From Cladocopium goreaui (Eukaryota > Sar > Dinophyceae > Suessiales > Symbiodiniaceae), in contig CAMXCT020000916.1 in NCBI GenBank assembly GCA_947184155.2, positions 68,361 through 132,360 on the forward strand: a DNA stretch of 64,000 nt, given 5' to 3'. Positions 1-11,684 of the stretch are shown here, one piece after another. A model generated the notes under the pieces. That model was not told the DNA's origin and did no database searches. It saw only the letters and a program-made list of their open reading frames with translations. The position numbers and the translations under genes were made by a program. Position 1 is the first letter of the stretch. Each line of letters starts with the position of its first letter.

Positions 1-1393
1 CGAGCAGGAGCAAGCTGTACTTGACAGTAGATTTGCTGTGGCTGCTGGTGCTGCGGCTGTTCCTGCCTCCTGCGGCTGTGGATATCTGAATGCTGAGTGC
101 TGCATGACACATGTGGAGACATGTCGGCATGCAATGATAAACACCATGGGTTATTCCATGCCACAGAAAAACAATATCTTTCAAAGACTGGACAGAAGAC
201 CTGGACAGAAGACTGGCTCAGGCCAGTCGCTGTCATTGGGGCAGGAGACCGAGTGGAAGTCGTGCAAGTCCGAGCATTGGCTTTTGTGGCAGGACGGGCG
301 CGGCAATGGGAGTCGTGGTGGCAGGTGCGCAGCACATACAGTCATCTAATCGAAACAGCAAGTTGAGACCAGTGCAAAAATAAATGGGTTCCTGTCATTC
401 GAGATTCAAAGCCCCTTACAGTGTTGGAGACTTCTTCTTTTATCTTCCCTGCTGTGCGCAGCTTTGTTTTTGAAGGTTGATTTGGACACAGGTATGGACA
501 AGCCAGTGCCTAGCAAGGTTTTTGCAATTTTCACAACAGATTTCTAGACGTGGCGAGGACAGGCAAGGCTGGGAGTCTGGGCCTTCGCCATGGGAGACCA
601 AGTTGACCAAGGTTGGGAAGTCAGCTGTGGCAGGTCGAAGAACAAGACCCTTTAAATTGCAATCCTATGTGGATGGCATGGTTCCACTAGGATGATTTAG
701 CATCTGCGCCTTTTCTTTGTAATGGTGAGTCATCTTCGGGTTCGACGTAGCAAAGTGCTCGCAATCCAGCAGTTACCGATCAGTTGCCGTGCAAGGCATG
801 GTTTTGAGAATTGAAAAATGGAAACGTGTTCCCCGTACTGATCTTGGTAGAGCATGCTAGTACTTGGTTGCGCCGTAAGAGGTTGAGCCTGCGCAATCAC
901 GGAGCCAAAGCATTACCCTAGAAATTTCCTGCGCAACAGTCTGGATTCGGCTTTCTACGTTCAAACCAGACGGCTTTTTGATTCTTATTCACGTCTTGCC
1001 AAAGCTTTCAATCAAGAGACGAGAAGTGGGCCATGAAAACTTGATTTTGTCCAAGGGAAAGCTGGTCACATTTATATCATTTATGTTATGTCATGGTGCA
1101 TGAGAAGATCTGATCTGGCCAGGAGATGGAATGGAACGAGAACAAGTCGCAGCATTGGCGCTCATGGCAGAATGAGCAGGACAGTCGGAAGTGGGCCTGC
1201 GTGATGTTGTCTTCCACTTGCAGCAGCTTCTTCCATGCGTATCTTCTGGTCAATAGCAAGTGAATCGTTGCAGTACGCACATGTGGAACCAGGATAGTTC
1301 AACATATATATATATAGATATATGTATTTTAAATGTTGTTGGGGAGGCTGGCCCAGAAAAGATGGAACATGTGGATGATGTGTCAATGGACAT
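1..1393. other. Intergenic, no gene seen
   Basis: I find no convincing coding exon, RNA gene or strong repeat here. Short open frames in several phases have no recognisable composition or motif. A short (TA)n run lies near 1,303-1,325. Confidence 0.5.
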
Positions 1394-1610
1394 GTGCTTC
1401 GCGCCACAACGGCGTGCACTTTTCCGACATCTCAACTGCCAAAAGTGGTCCGCACCCCTAGTGTTTTGCACATTTTGACTTGGAAACGTGCTTCGCGCCA
1501 CAACGGCGTGCACTGTTTCGACATCTCAACTTCCAAAAGTGGTCCGAGAATGGTGTGTTTTGTACATTTTGACTTGGAAATGTGCTTCGTGCCACAACGG
1601 CGTGCAATTT
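1394..1610. repeat. 94-bp tandem repeat, about 2.3 copies
   Basis: The segment GTGCTTCGCGCCACAACGG starts at 1,394, 1,488 and 1,582 (the third copy has one change), giving an exact 94-bp period. The copies diverge by a few substitutions and the third is cut short near 1,610. Short open frames on both strands here arise from the repeat and are not credited as genes. Confidence 0.85.
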
Positions 1611-3540
1611 TTCATCTCTCATCTGGCCAGCTGGCTCCGCACCCGCCGCTTTAGCGAGCCTACTTTTCGACCCTCCGGAGCCACAAATCATTGGAAAAAC
1701 ACAGTGTTTTGCGACTTTCCTACCTTTTCACGCATCTGCATCTTCTTTCTTCTGACTCTTTCTCTTCTACTCTTCTCTCTTCTAATCTTTCTCTTCTCTC
1801 TGCCTCTGCCCTGCTCTGCTTTTCATCTGTCCATATTGTCGGAAGTTTGACTTCTAAACTTCCAACGATAAAAAAATATATATATCTTGTTGAAGGAGTA
1901 GCCCAGAAAAGATGGGATATTGATTTTTGTGGAGCCTAGGATGATGTGTGGATGGAACGTAAATAATATACAAACATAAATATTTACAGAAATATTTATA
2001 TATAGGAAATAAATGGATGGAGCCAGGGATGCTGTGTGGATGGAGCCAAGACAATTAGTTAATTTCAGCATAGAGGTTCGCTGAAACTGTTGGAAGCGGC
2101 GATTTCCCAATTCCTGTCCAAAGAGATGGATGGCGACAACTTGCTGTCACTTCTTTTTTTTCGTCAGGAGGAGAAGACTGGACAAGTTCTCCAGGCCTAC
2201 TTTCACAAATTAGTTCGACAAGCTTTTGCTACATGATTACGTGCCTTTGCTCAGGCGCGGTTCGTGCTGCTTCTGATAAGGGCTTGACAGAATAGTCTTG
2301 AAGTGTTTGTAGCTTCATGACGCTGCAAGAAAGCAAGTTTACAGTGATTGACGGTTGCCACGGTGTAGCTAGTTTGGGCAGATGCTACAGACAAATAAGC
2401 CCTGCTCCTGGGTTCATGATAGCCAAGCATTCGCAACCGGTGTTTTTTTCAAGTCTGCGGGCATATTTTCAGACCATGTGGTAGCCACAGCCGCGCCACT
2501 TTCTGTTTTCTACCCGCTTGCCGAGGATGTACCTGATAGCAGTGAGTGTGTCGCTTCCGCCTGGGCCTGGCTCCTTCGGTTGCTTTGACTTTTCACCGAC
2601 ACAACCATTGGAGTGAGAGATTTGATCTGTCAACGTTGTTGTTTCGCATCCTGCTCAACTCTTAGAAGTATAGACCCATATCACAGCTGATATATGCAAG
2701 ACGTGCCCTTGTGTTTTGATTGGCTGTTTGGCATTTCAACGGTGAAACACGAAAACCCATATGATTCAACCAGCATCGCGAATTCATTAACAGGATCAGC
2801 AGGAACACTAAAACATGTCAATCAAATATCTATATATAAATATTCCATGTGCCAAGTTATCAGTCATGGACAACAGACTAGAACGATCAGAAATACGCAA
2901 CCATAGCTGATCTCGTACGTCATTGCTAGCAAGATGCACCCCTTAACCAAATTTCACAATAAAGATCAATGCTTGGATCTCTCCGAGTGTGGATGCCGTC
3001 GGCAAATTTTGCCGCTTCCTGCTGAGCGGCTGGGTTCCACATGTAAGGTCCGGTCATCTTGCACAGTTGGTCCTTTTTGGGTAGGCCAATGGGGCCGCCT
3101 TGATTGTGGCATATTAATTTTTGGAAAGAAGGTGTGATTTGTCAGTACTTTCCACACAAAAAATATATTCCAGCCGCCAGAAAAGAATCAATCCCAATAC
3201 CATAGGCTACCGTAAGTTCAAATATACAGCCGTGGAACCACCGCATCCGTTGGAAGCTTTTCCTCTGGCCACCCGAGCCACGAAGGAGACACAAACGGTA
3301 CTTGTAGCTGTTGAGGCTGAAATGATTAGCATCTCATGTCACATAGTAAGACATGTAGGTTGACATGAAATCTCCACCAAGGTAATTGAGTTTTCCCTAA
3401 ATAGCTACAGAATGACGCATTGAACTAGCACACTTCTTTGGTCACATATGCGAAGAATTTCTACCAGATGTGCTTTTAATAGATTCATGTCTTTCCCTCC
3501 TACAGAGATCTAGACACGTTTAGGCTATTAGGGAGCAAGG
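1611..3540. other. Intergenic, no gene seen
   Basis: The stretch holds a CT-rich run at about 1,736-1,815 and AT-rich short repeats near 1,870-2,000. I see no exon-like segment with splice borders or a recognisable motif. Confidence 0.45.
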
Positions 3541-4330
3541 CGATCCATCGACCGCTATAGTTACATGACCCGCATACTACCCAAAAGTTTCTCGCCCGGG
3601 AGTTTTCGAGTGAAGTCTCAAACGGAATCTTTGCTCTGAAACTTTTCCGGCGGGGGCGCCGGATGGGATCAGGGTTGCGGCAGCGCGATCCATCGGCCGT
3701 TATAGTTACACGACCCGTACTACCCAACAGTTCCTCGCCCGGGAATTTGCGAGTGAAGTCTTGAGCGCTAGTTACATGACCCGTATACTACCCAAAAGTT
3801 TCTCGCCCGGGAGTTTTCGAGTGAAGTCTCAAACGGAATCGTTGCTCTGAAACTTTTCCGGCGGGGGCGCCGGATGAGATCAGGGTTGCGGCAGCGCGAT
3901 CCATCGGCCGTTAGTTACATGACCCGTACTACCCAACAGTTCCTCGCCCGGGAATTTGCGAGTGAAGTCTTGAGCGCTAGTTACATGACCCGTATACTAC
4001 CCAAAAGTTTCTCGCCCGGGAGTTTTCGATGGAAGTCTCAAACGGAATCGTTGCCTTGAAACTTTTCCGGCGGGGGCGCCGGATGAGATCAGGGTTGCGG
4101 CAGCGCGATCCATCGGCCGTTAGGTACATGACCCGTACTACCCAACAGTTCCTCGCCCGGGAATTTGCGAGTGAAGTCTTGAGCGGAATCGTTGCTCTGA
4201 AACTTTTCCGGCGGGGGCGCCGGATCGGATCAGGGGTGGGACAGCTCGATCCATCGGCCGTTATAGTTACACGACCCGTACCACCCAAAGTTCCTAGCCC
4301 AGGAGTTTTTTGAGTGAAGTCTTGTGCGGA
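3541..4330. repeat. ~210-bp compound tandem repeat, about 3.5 copies
   Basis: The mark TTACATGACCCG recurs at 3,561, 3,772 and 3,981, so the unit is 209-211 bp. Each unit holds two related halves, one with CCCAAAAGTTTCTCGCCCGGG and one with CCCAACAGTTCCTCGCCCGGG, and a GC-rich box CCGGCGGGGGCGCCGG. The last unit is rearranged. The array lies about 750 bp upstream of the giant transposase ORF, but nothing ties the two together. Confidence 0.85.
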
Positions 4331-5084
4331 ATGGTTGCCCTGACACTTTTTCTGCTGCATGGTTTGATCTATCTCGCTTGACAGCTTCTAGGGAAGTCTG
4401 CAAGAACTCCCTGGGCCGGGACTTCTCCTGCGGAGGCGCATTGTCGCTCCATTTCCATATCCATGTCAGTAGCTATGCCAAAGGGAAAGAATTCGCTGAA
4501 GAAACACAAATTTCTGCCTCTCTAGCTACGTCGCTGCAAAGATGCTGCAAGCTTACGGTCCTTGGAAAAAGGTGCGCCTCGACATTGTGTCCCTTGCCCA
4601 GCTTCGGACGAATGGTTCCTGTGTGAAATCATGGATTGGCTTTCGGGCCAGCCAAGAGCTATACAAGTCGGTGAGAGATGTCCATGGTCGGTGCGAAGAC
4701 ATGGTACAAGTTGACAATGCGGATCGTGCTTTCACTGCACGGATTTTTTCTCCCCTGAAGCCGTTTCTCAACTGGGCACCCTGTGGTTGCCATCCCCGTG
4801 TCGGGCTGCCCAGACATGTTTTGACTGCATCGAATGCATCCCTGAAAGCTTGCTTGCTGCCTAAGGTTCGATCCGTGAGTACAAGCACTTGCAGCCCACT
4901 GCTTAGCTAGCAGCTAGTGCAGCTTCTCAGCTTGTCCTTGTTCCCAGAAGTTGTGAGGGCTGTGCCGATGCTGGCAGGCTTCTTCTCATCATGCCTGCTG
5001 TGTCTCTGCCAGCGTCCCAGTGCTAGATTTTGGATCGTGACCAAATTTAGCGCATCAAGCAAAGCTGCGTCGACTTGACGTCAG
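4331..5084. other. Upstream flank with one unrecognised open frame
   Basis: A 122-codon open frame on plus (4,542-4,910) has a mixed, protein-like composition in its first two thirds, but it shows no known motif and no obvious splice borders. It may be a decayed part of the transposon just downstream, or chance. Nothing else is supported. Confidence 0.3.
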
Positions 5085-8000
5085 TTGCTCAGGTTGGCTT
5101 CTCCACTTTGGCTTGGTCCTTCCTATATGTCACCACGGTGCTCCTTTGTGTGCGTTCGTGAGAAGGGAGCGCTTTTTCACAATGCGAACTCTTACCAATC
5201 CTCGTCTTTTGCTCGCCCTGGTGATGTTTTTGTTGCTTCTTCGTTGGCTTCTGTGGATGGCTTCTCCATGGTGTCTGTGGATGCTGGCGCTGTGGAAGCC
5301 CGTTTTGTCCGGCTTGCTACTTCGGCTGACTTCCAAGTCAATCCAAGCCTAGTTGTTTTGGATTTGGATTGCTCTTCGATTCGGTCTCTGTGCAGCAAAA
5401 AGAAGCGTTGTCAGGGTTGGTCTTTGACGGGCTCCTTAACACGGCATCGCCGCCAGTCATGTCCATCACACAAGATTACACCAGAGCTCGAAGATGAAAG
5501 CACGCAGCATCGCTTGAAAGATGGAACCCACGACTTCTTGCGTGCGATAGATTGTCGTGCTGTTGAGACGGGTGCTCGCACTCATTGCTGGTGGTTCGCT
5601 CATGCGCATCTCACAAAGCAGTCCGTTTTGCACTCCATGTCTCGTGTTGTTGATGCTTGTCTCACCTCCAAAGGATTCAGCTTGCAATCCTGTGCTTCCT
5701 TGCTTGGTTCCAGCACATCAACTGCCCAAGTGGCCATTGCAGTGACAGCGATGGCCGATCAATACCTTACTGGCCTCCTTGTCGTGCATGATCCTGCTCA
5801 AGGAGCCTTCTTGTTTCTTCCAGGCGGACAGCCGCAGTTCATTTCTCTCTACCAAGCTTTGAAATGGAAGAGCAGATTTAGTATGACTCCGGTGATGCTT
5901 TTCACGAAGGCAGCCAACCAAGCTGTCGGTCACTTCTTGCCATGTCCCCGTTTTTGCTGCGCTGGAAACACCTGTGACCTAGGCCTTTGTGGGCCACGCG
6001 CTCCATGCGCTATGTGTGGCCAAGGCGTGCATACTACTGCTGCTCCCATGGATGGTGTTTTGGATAATCCTGCATGGACTGGTGAGAACGAGCGGCCCTG
6101 TTCGGATCCATTCTGCCGAATCTGTCAGCAGTCATGTGTTTCTTCCACCGTCATGTCTGTCACTGTTCCCACTGCTGTCCCAGTGAATCCAAACCTTGGC
6201 ACAGAGCGGACGCCTCCGGTCACAACTGCTTTGGATTCTGATTGCGCCAGTGGCAGTGCCGAAGGTTCTTCCCAGCCCCAGGATCTTGGTTCCTTGCATG
6301 GCAGTTCGTCGCCCGTGGTTGCTGTCCCGGTTCATCCAGTCTTTGTCACAGAGCAGATGCCTCCACTCACAGCTGCTTTGGAATCCGAACGTAATGCTGG
6401 CAGTGCCGAAGGTTCTTGTGTTGCGTTGACGTCTGAGCTTCTCCCTGTCCAGCCCCCGGAGCTTCGTTCCTTGCCTAGCAATTCTTCGCCCGTGTTTGAC
6501 TTTGAACGTTCCTTCCCCGCATGTTTGCAGCCAAATTCTACGCAGCTCAATAGTGCTCCATCCACATTGTCACAAACGTCTGCAGTGCCTGTGGCAGAGA
6601 CACTGCTGGATTCGGACTCCAGTGACGACCTACAGGCAGAGTTGCAAATCCTACGCGCTGGTTGCTCTTGTGTGGCAATGTTTGGAGTTTGTGTTTGCGG
6701 CTTTCAAAGGAGATGGGAGGCAAATGTGAAGCGTGCCCGCAGGTGCCCACACATGCAAGGCGAAGGATTATTGGAAGATGAAATGTGCAAAACTCTTGTG
6801 TCTCTGGAGATTCCGAGGTCCATTGCTCGTCAGGCAGCAGAGCTGCATCCTTCAAACCTTGATGCTGCCTTGGATTGGGCTTGCTCTTCAGAGCGTCGAC
6901 ACGCACGCTTTCACCTTGATGAAATTTTGGAAATAGAAGACAGCCCTGTGGCAGCGGTGCCCTTGCTTGCTTCAAATGGTCCTGCTTCCATGGCTTCATC
7001 AGGAGTGCCGCCCGTTCCTGCATCATGGACTTCCCGTGCTCTGGATTCACGCGGTGTTGATGTACCCAATTTGCTTGTGGACAGTCAATTGGAACCTGTT
7101 TGTGCAACGCAGCAGTCCCTCGTACCAACGCCATCATTGCTCCATGAGGACACCACCCCTTCCCTTGACATTCATGGATTTGGAGCTGGGCTGAGGCAGA
7201 TGCCATCTGCATGTTACCTGGATGATCCTCAGGGTGAAGTTGACTACTACTTTGCAGTGTTGGCCAACACACGTGGTGACTGTGCCTTGCGTCAGGATTT
7301 TTGGGAGAGCATTCCCGAATACAGCCAATACATTTCAGGTCATACTTTTGAACAAATCCTGGAGCATTCCTTGGACAATTTGGAAAGAATCCGGTCACAA
7401 AGAATTCTTGTTGAACAAGCGGCCCAACTGCCATCTGTCCTCCCACGGACCACAAGCTTGCGCTTGGCAGTTGCATGTGAGTATTTGCACCGTGGCTGTG
7501 GGTTTCCGCGGATTTTTGCCTTTGACTTGTTTCAAGCTTGCTTGGCTTCGTGCCAAAACAAAGACCTATCTGTGGGGTTGTATGCGCGTGAAAGTGAAAA
7601 CTTCACAAGCAAAGCTCGATGGTGGGCTTGCCCTGTCGGCGACCCCAATGCGGGCAAATCCCCCACCTGCTCGTTCCTCTCCAATGCTTTTCAAAAGCTC
7701 GTGCATGAGCACAGGGAATTGTTTTGGGCCATTGATCATTTTTGCAGGGTGGGAAACAATGGCAAGATCCAGGAAAGACTTCGTTCTTTGGAAGGCGTTC
7801 TTCTCCTCTGGGGGCCCGAAGCCAAACCAATTCTTGATCCTGCGTTTCCTGTCAAGGAATCTGTTGATGTAGGAAAGTATCTCGACTTCACTCGTTGGCT
7901 GGAGTGCGCCAACGGGGGGAAGTTCGAGTGGGGCACTGGCAGCGAGGAGAAGCAATCCAAATCCTCAAAACAACATCCTCCTTTGTTGGAATTTAATCCC

Positions 8001-11000
8001 ACCAATGTCAATCTTTGCCTTTTTCAACAATTTACTCTGTTCCGCAGATGGTGGGTGAAAGTTGAGCGGAATCATCAATGTGGATTTTCGGCCCGAATCT
8101 TGATGACAGCGACAGATCGTGCAATAGTTGACAGGTCGACTGGCCTGTTGGATTCCTCTGTTGTCGAGCTCTTGTTTCGGAAGATTTGGCTAGGCACAGC
8201 AACCCGTTTTGGACCGTCCATTCCAGCCGCATCTATCCTGAAACCATCGCATGCGGCACAGAAAGCTGTGCGTTCATTTTATTATGATGTGTATGAGCTG
8301 TCGAAAGCTGGAGGATGGGGGTCGGCCAGTCGCGCCGCGCTCGGCAAAATGGAATATCATGTGCCCAGCGCTGCTTGCCTCACAGCTTTCCATGGATTGC
8401 CTGAAACTTTGAATGCATGCGTGATCCCGGACAATGCTATGAAGTGCGGCATTCGCCACTTTGATTTGCGCGTGGTCCATGATTGCAATGTCGTTGACTC
8501 TGAAGTTGCAGCTTTGCCCGGGGAGTCTGCATCCTCAACTCTTGCTGTCGTCCCTCCTCGATCCCTCCCTGCTCGTCTGTTGTTGGCTTGCGTGAAAGAT
8601 CCAATCAGCCTGTCTGATGTTGGGAAGCATATCACATCCTTGCAAGGAGCATCGCAAGCGCAAGAGCGCATCACACTCTTACAATCCTTGGCCAGCATGG
8701 GGTTGGGCGAGGTACGTGAAGGTCGTCGCTTGCCTGGTGCTGACATGCGTAGTGTCTCCTTCCATCGCTTCCCCTTGTCACCTGTTGTGCGTGAGGCTCT
8801 GCGACAGCTTGATGTTCCCGAGTCACTTTGGCACGTTGCGAATCCACCTGCTATGTCCGGAGCGGGATGTCCCATAGCAACGTCCAGTCGTCCTGTTCTG
8901 TCTCTGCTTGCATTGTTCCACGAAAGCCGCAGCATGCTTCCTTGCATGGAAGGTGGTGCCAGGGACCAAGGTCGTGCAGCTGCAAAGCCCAAGCCCAAAG
9001 CCAAGCCACAAGCCAAGCGACAAGCCAAGGCAAAGGCAGGACCAAACGCCGAACCAAAACCTGTGGGTCGCCCTCCAAAGCAAGGCAAACCTGTGCGAAG
9101 CCTGGAGACCCCACCCACTGTCTTGGAGGAAGGGTTTGCAGGAAGGGAAGCGTTTCTCAATGCGCAGAAGGAGTGGGCTGCAACTCTCATTCCAGACCGT
9201 CGCATTGCTGTGAGGCATCAGTGGTCCGAACACAAGGCCGGATACAAATTGCTGTTATGGTGTAATAGCTGCACGAAATGTTCTGGCACACCTGGTGGCT
9301 GGAGCGCTTGGTGCGTCTACATGTCGGCTACTCGCACCCTCAGTCGCCACTTCACTCCAACAGCAGCCCACGGCGACTTCGACAAGCTTCGCCGATGGAA
9401 TCCCTTGACGGCCCACACTGAGCACGCCTTGAAGCAACACATGCAGCAGAACACGACTGTGTGGACACAAGACCTTTTGAGCATCGTGGAGAAAATGCAA
9501 CCAAACCAGCCGGTGGACGAAAAGTTTCTGCAGGTATGGCGCCAAAATCACAAAATACACAGGGGGGCAAAGGTATCCAAATACACGTGGCGTGTCTTCG
9601 ACTGGCAACAACTGCTCAGGTCTTTGCCACTTTTAGAATCTGTTGCAGATGCGGCTCCCAATCAGTTGGCTGTTGTCTCTTCTCACTTGGCCCCGGAAGC
9701 CACTTCGGTTGTTCTCGTGAACCCAGCCTTGTTTGTCGAGACGCTGCGGAGGGTAAGCAACAAGAACTACCTGAAAATCTGCGGTGACGGCACCTTCCGC
9801 CTCATGCAGAATGGTTGGATTTTGTTGAACCTGGGTGTTTTGGCGAAACACTATGCGCCTGTCAGTGGCACCTATGCATTCCGGTCTACATTTTGGCCCC
9901 TGCTGTTTGCCATCGTGAACAAAGAGGCGAAGCCTACGTACAAGGCCTTGTTTGACGGTGCTAAGACATGTGCGCGGGCGTGCATGGACTTGGACTTACC
10001 ACCCCGCATCGCACAGTATCACTGCGACTGGCACGTAGGTGAAAGGCTTGCACAGCTTGAATGCTTTCCTGCTTCGCAGAGAGTGGCTGACTTTGCCCAC
10101 TTCATGGGCACATGTGTTCGACCCAGAAAGAAGCCATCTGCTGAAGATGACACCATTCGAGCCTATCGGAGTGGCTTTCCGGAGACTATGAAAAAACATG
10201 CGGTGGACAAGAGCTGGGTATCTTACTTGGTGTCTTGGGTTTACGTCCTGCGGGCATGTCCCTCTGCATTGCTTTTTCACGGCATCGTCGAGAGACTTCT
10301 AGAGCTCATGCATGACTCGGGGGAAAACGCTTGTGCAGCTGCATTTCGCCAGCACTACCTGACATCAATTCCAGCAGCTGATTTCCAGATCCGTGGCCAT
10401 GACCGCCTGACTCTGGCTGACTGGTGGGCTGGACTTTCCCGCCTGCAGCCCGGCTCTGCTTCCGGCACACAGGCGCAGGAGGCGTGGCATCGGCACAAAT
10501 TGAAGAGGCACATCCGCCACCTTCGTCAAGATGTCCCTGCATTTGTGGAATCGTTGCAGGCCTTCACATCGAGCCGACTAAACCAGCTGAAGCTTCAAGG
10601 TCCTGAGCTTCCGGATATTCCTATGGAGCCATTCCCAGATAAGTTTGTCTTGTATGACTCGGATGCCTTGACCAAGCTGGGACGCTCTTCTGCCACTCAA
10701 TACCATCGCACGGCTGCCTTTGAAGTCTTTCCAGATGAGCGTGGCGGCGTATGGTACTGTATGCGCCAAACTTTGGCTACATATTGCAAGAAAACAAGCA
10801 AGTGGACAGCCACCCCGGACAACCAAGTTCGAAAGCCTACGCCGGGACTGACACAGAAGCTTCGGGCACTTTTCACTGCCAGAGATGACCCGTCTCTTTT
10901 TGTTCCCCTTGTATCCAGCGGTTGTGCGATAGACGGCTCCATTGATTTGGAATCCTTGCGGCGTCTCCTTTCTCGCCATGTCCTTGTCCTGCATGGATCT

Positions 11001-11042
11001 GTCGCCGAACAATTCTGGCATGTTCAAGCAAGTGATGGGTGA
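5085..11042 (+). CDS. Giant Mutator-like (MULE) transposase with DUF3987-like NTPase region
   Basis: A single 1,985-codon frame. Visible from the N-terminus: a Cys-rich stretch (about residues 285-350); a UBA-like helical segment (about 560-600, MCKTLVSLEIP...LDAALDWA); a region resembling DUF3987 helicase/primase-type NTPases, with Walker A-like GDPNAGKSP near residue 851, then LLLWGPEAKP and CGFSARILM; a Lys/Ala/Pro tract ending in an AT-hook-like GRPPK (about 1,298-1,335); and a MULE-type DDE core with ICGDGTFRL (first Asp, about 1,565) and CDWHVGERL (second Asp, about 1,646). The usual C-terminal SWIM zinc finger is out of frame just past the stop (see next entry). Most MULE transposases are 600-900 residues, so this one is very long. 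It should bind element ends and move DNA in the nucleus. The NTPase role is unknown. The MULE call is firm; the DUF3987 and UBA calls rest on motif resemblance. The start is the first ATG of the frame and may not be the true one. Confidence 0.75.
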   Translation: MLRLASPLWLGPSYMSPRCSFVCVREKGALFHNANSYQSSSFARPGDVFVASSLASVDGFSMVSVDAGAVEARFVRLATSADFQVNPSLVVLDLDCSSIRSLCSKKKRCQGWSLTGSLTRHRRQSCPSHKITPELEDESTQHRLKDGTHDFLRAIDCRAVETGARTHCWWFAHAHLTKQSVLHSMSRVVDACLTSKGFSLQSCASLLGSSTSTAQVAIAVTAMADQYLTGLLVVHDPAQGAFLFLPGGQPQFISLYQALKWKSRFSMTPVMLFTKAANQAVGHFLPCPRFCCAGNTCDLGLCGPRAPCAMCGQGVHTTAAPMDGVLDNPAWTGENERPCSDPFCRICQQSCVSSTVMSVTVPTAVPVNPNLGTERTPPVTTALDSDCASGSAEGSSQPQDLGSLHGSSSPVVAVPVHPVFVTEQMPPLTAALESERNAGSAEGSCVALTSELLPVQPPELRSLPSNSSPVFDFERSFPACLQPNSTQLNSAPSTLSQTSAVPVAETLLDSDSSDDLQAELQILRAGCSCVAMFGVCVCGFQRRWEANVKRARRCPHMQGEGLLEDEMCKTLVSLEIPRSIARQAAELHPSNLDAALDWACSSERRHARFHLDEILEIEDSPVAAVPLLASNGPASMASSGVPPVPASWTSRALDSRGVDVPNLLVDSQLEPVCATQQSLVPTPSLLHEDTTPSLDIHGFGAGLRQMPSACYLDDPQGEVDYYFAVLANTRGDCALRQDFWESIPEYSQYISGHTFEQILEHSLDNLERIRSQRILVEQAAQLPSVLPRTTSLRLAVACEYLHRGCGFPRIFAFDLFQACLASCQNKDLSVGLYARESENFTSKARWWACPVGDPNAGKSPTCSFLSNAFQKLVHEHRELFWAIDHFCRVGNNGKIQERLRSLEGVLLLWGPEAKPILDPAFPVKESVDVGKYLDFTRWLECANGGKFEWGTGSEEKQSKSSKQHPPLLEFNPTNVNLCLFQQFTLFRRWWVKVERNHQCGFSARILMTATDRAIVDRSTGLLDSSVVELLFRKIWLGTATRFGPSIPAASILKPSHAAQKAVRSFYYDVYELSKAGGWGSASRAALGKMEYHVPSAACLTAFHGLPETLNACVIPDNAMKCGIRHFDLRVVHDCNVVDSEVAALPGESASSTLAVVPPRSLPARLLLACVKDPISLSDVGKHITSLQGASQAQERITLLQSLASMGLGEVREGRRLPGADMRSVSFHRFPLSPVVREALRQLDVPESLWHVANPPAMSGAGCPIATSSRPVLSLLALFHESRSMLPCMEGGARDQGRAAAKPKPKAKPQAKRQAKAKAGPNAEPKPVGRPPKQGKPVRSLETPPTVLEEGFAGREAFLNAQKEWAATLIPDRRIAVRHQWSEHKAGYKLLLWCNSCTKCSGTPGGWSAWCVYMSATRTLSRHFTPTAAHGDFDKLRRWNPLTAHTEHALKQHMQQNTTVWTQDLLSIVEKMQPNQPVDEKFLQVWRQNHKIHRGAKVSKYTWRVFDWQQLLRSLPLLESVADAAPNQLAVVSSHLAPEATSVVLVNPALFVETLRRVSNKNYLKICGDGTFRLMQNGWILLNLGVLAKHYAPVSGTYAFRSTFWPLLFAIVNKEAKPTYKALFDGAKTCARACMDLDLPPRIAQYHCDWHVGERLAQLECFPASQRVADFAHFMGTCVRPRKKPSAEDDTIRAYRSGFPETMKKHAVDKSWVSYLVSWVYVLRACPSALLFHGIVERLLELMHDSGENACAAAFRQHYLTSIPAADFQIRGHDRLTLADWWAGLSRLQPGSASGTQAQEAWHRHKLKRHIRHLRQDVPAFVESLQAFTSSRLNQLKLQGPELPDIPMEPFPDKFVLYDSDALTKLGRSSATQYHRTAAFEVFPDERGGVWYCMRQTLATYCKKTSKWTATPDNQVRKPTPGLTQKLRALFTARDDPSLFVPLVSSGCAIDGSIDLESLRRLLSRHVLVLHGSVAEQFWHVQASDG

Positions 11043-11493
11043 TGGGTGTGCGCCTGCTTACCTACAGGTTGCTTGTTTCGGTTGTGCCACTTTTGCTATT
11101 CATGGCTCCTGCGAGCACATTCATGCAGCCTGGTTGCATAGCGGGCAAATCTGCATGGCCCAAGCAGAGCTACCTACATTCGGCAAAAAAAAGCATAAGA
11201 GACAGCAACTGCCAGCCATCCTCCAGCCAACTCAGAAACGTCCCCGTTGTACTGCATCCGCTTCAGAGCGAGCTTCTTCCTCCGCTCCATCAGATGGACT
11301 GAAATCTATTCTCTCAAAGCTTGGTTTTGTGTCTTTTTGGCCTTTGTTTGTCAGGGAGCAAGTGAACGTCTCCATTGTTGCTTCCTGGGACCTGGCGGCC
11401 ATGAAAGCATATTTCCCGGACATACCAGCCGGACCAGCCACACAGATTCTGCGAGCGTGCAGATCGCACGTCAGATCCTCAACGCCACTATAG
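11043..11493 (+). CDS. Frameshifted C-terminus of the MULE transposase: SWIM zinc finger and SAM-like domain
   Basis: The frame continuing the transposase encodes CFGCATFAIHGSCEHIHAAW, a SWIM-type Cys/His cluster of the kind that follows the catalytic core in MULE transposases. A Lys-rich linker follows, then a segment resembling a SAM domain (LGFVSFWPLFVREQ through ILRACRSH). The frame break coincides with a perfect 7-bp tandem duplication, GTGATGG at 11,032-11,038 and 11,039-11,045. Reading through with one copy keeps the upstream and downstream parts in one frame. I infer a recent disabling slip, or an assembly error. SWIM confidence is good; the SAM call is tentative. Confidence 0.65.
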
Positions 11494-11684
11494 CTTTGAT
11501 CCAGCACATGTGATGCGTAATGCACAGATAGTTGGCCCCTTGAGGTTGAAGCTTTGCCGGAGACTGATTCTGAGGCCCCGAGCTACCTGAAACTGCCACC
11601 GCCCTTGCCAATGCAACCTGTGATGAGGTGGACGCAGAACCTGCTGCTGTGGCGGAAGAACAGGTCGAGGCGTGGCTTTCCTCA

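Noticed and set aside
6547-7476. 309-codon minus frame inside the transposase
   Set aside because: It lies entirely antisense to the long transposase frame and shows no motif.
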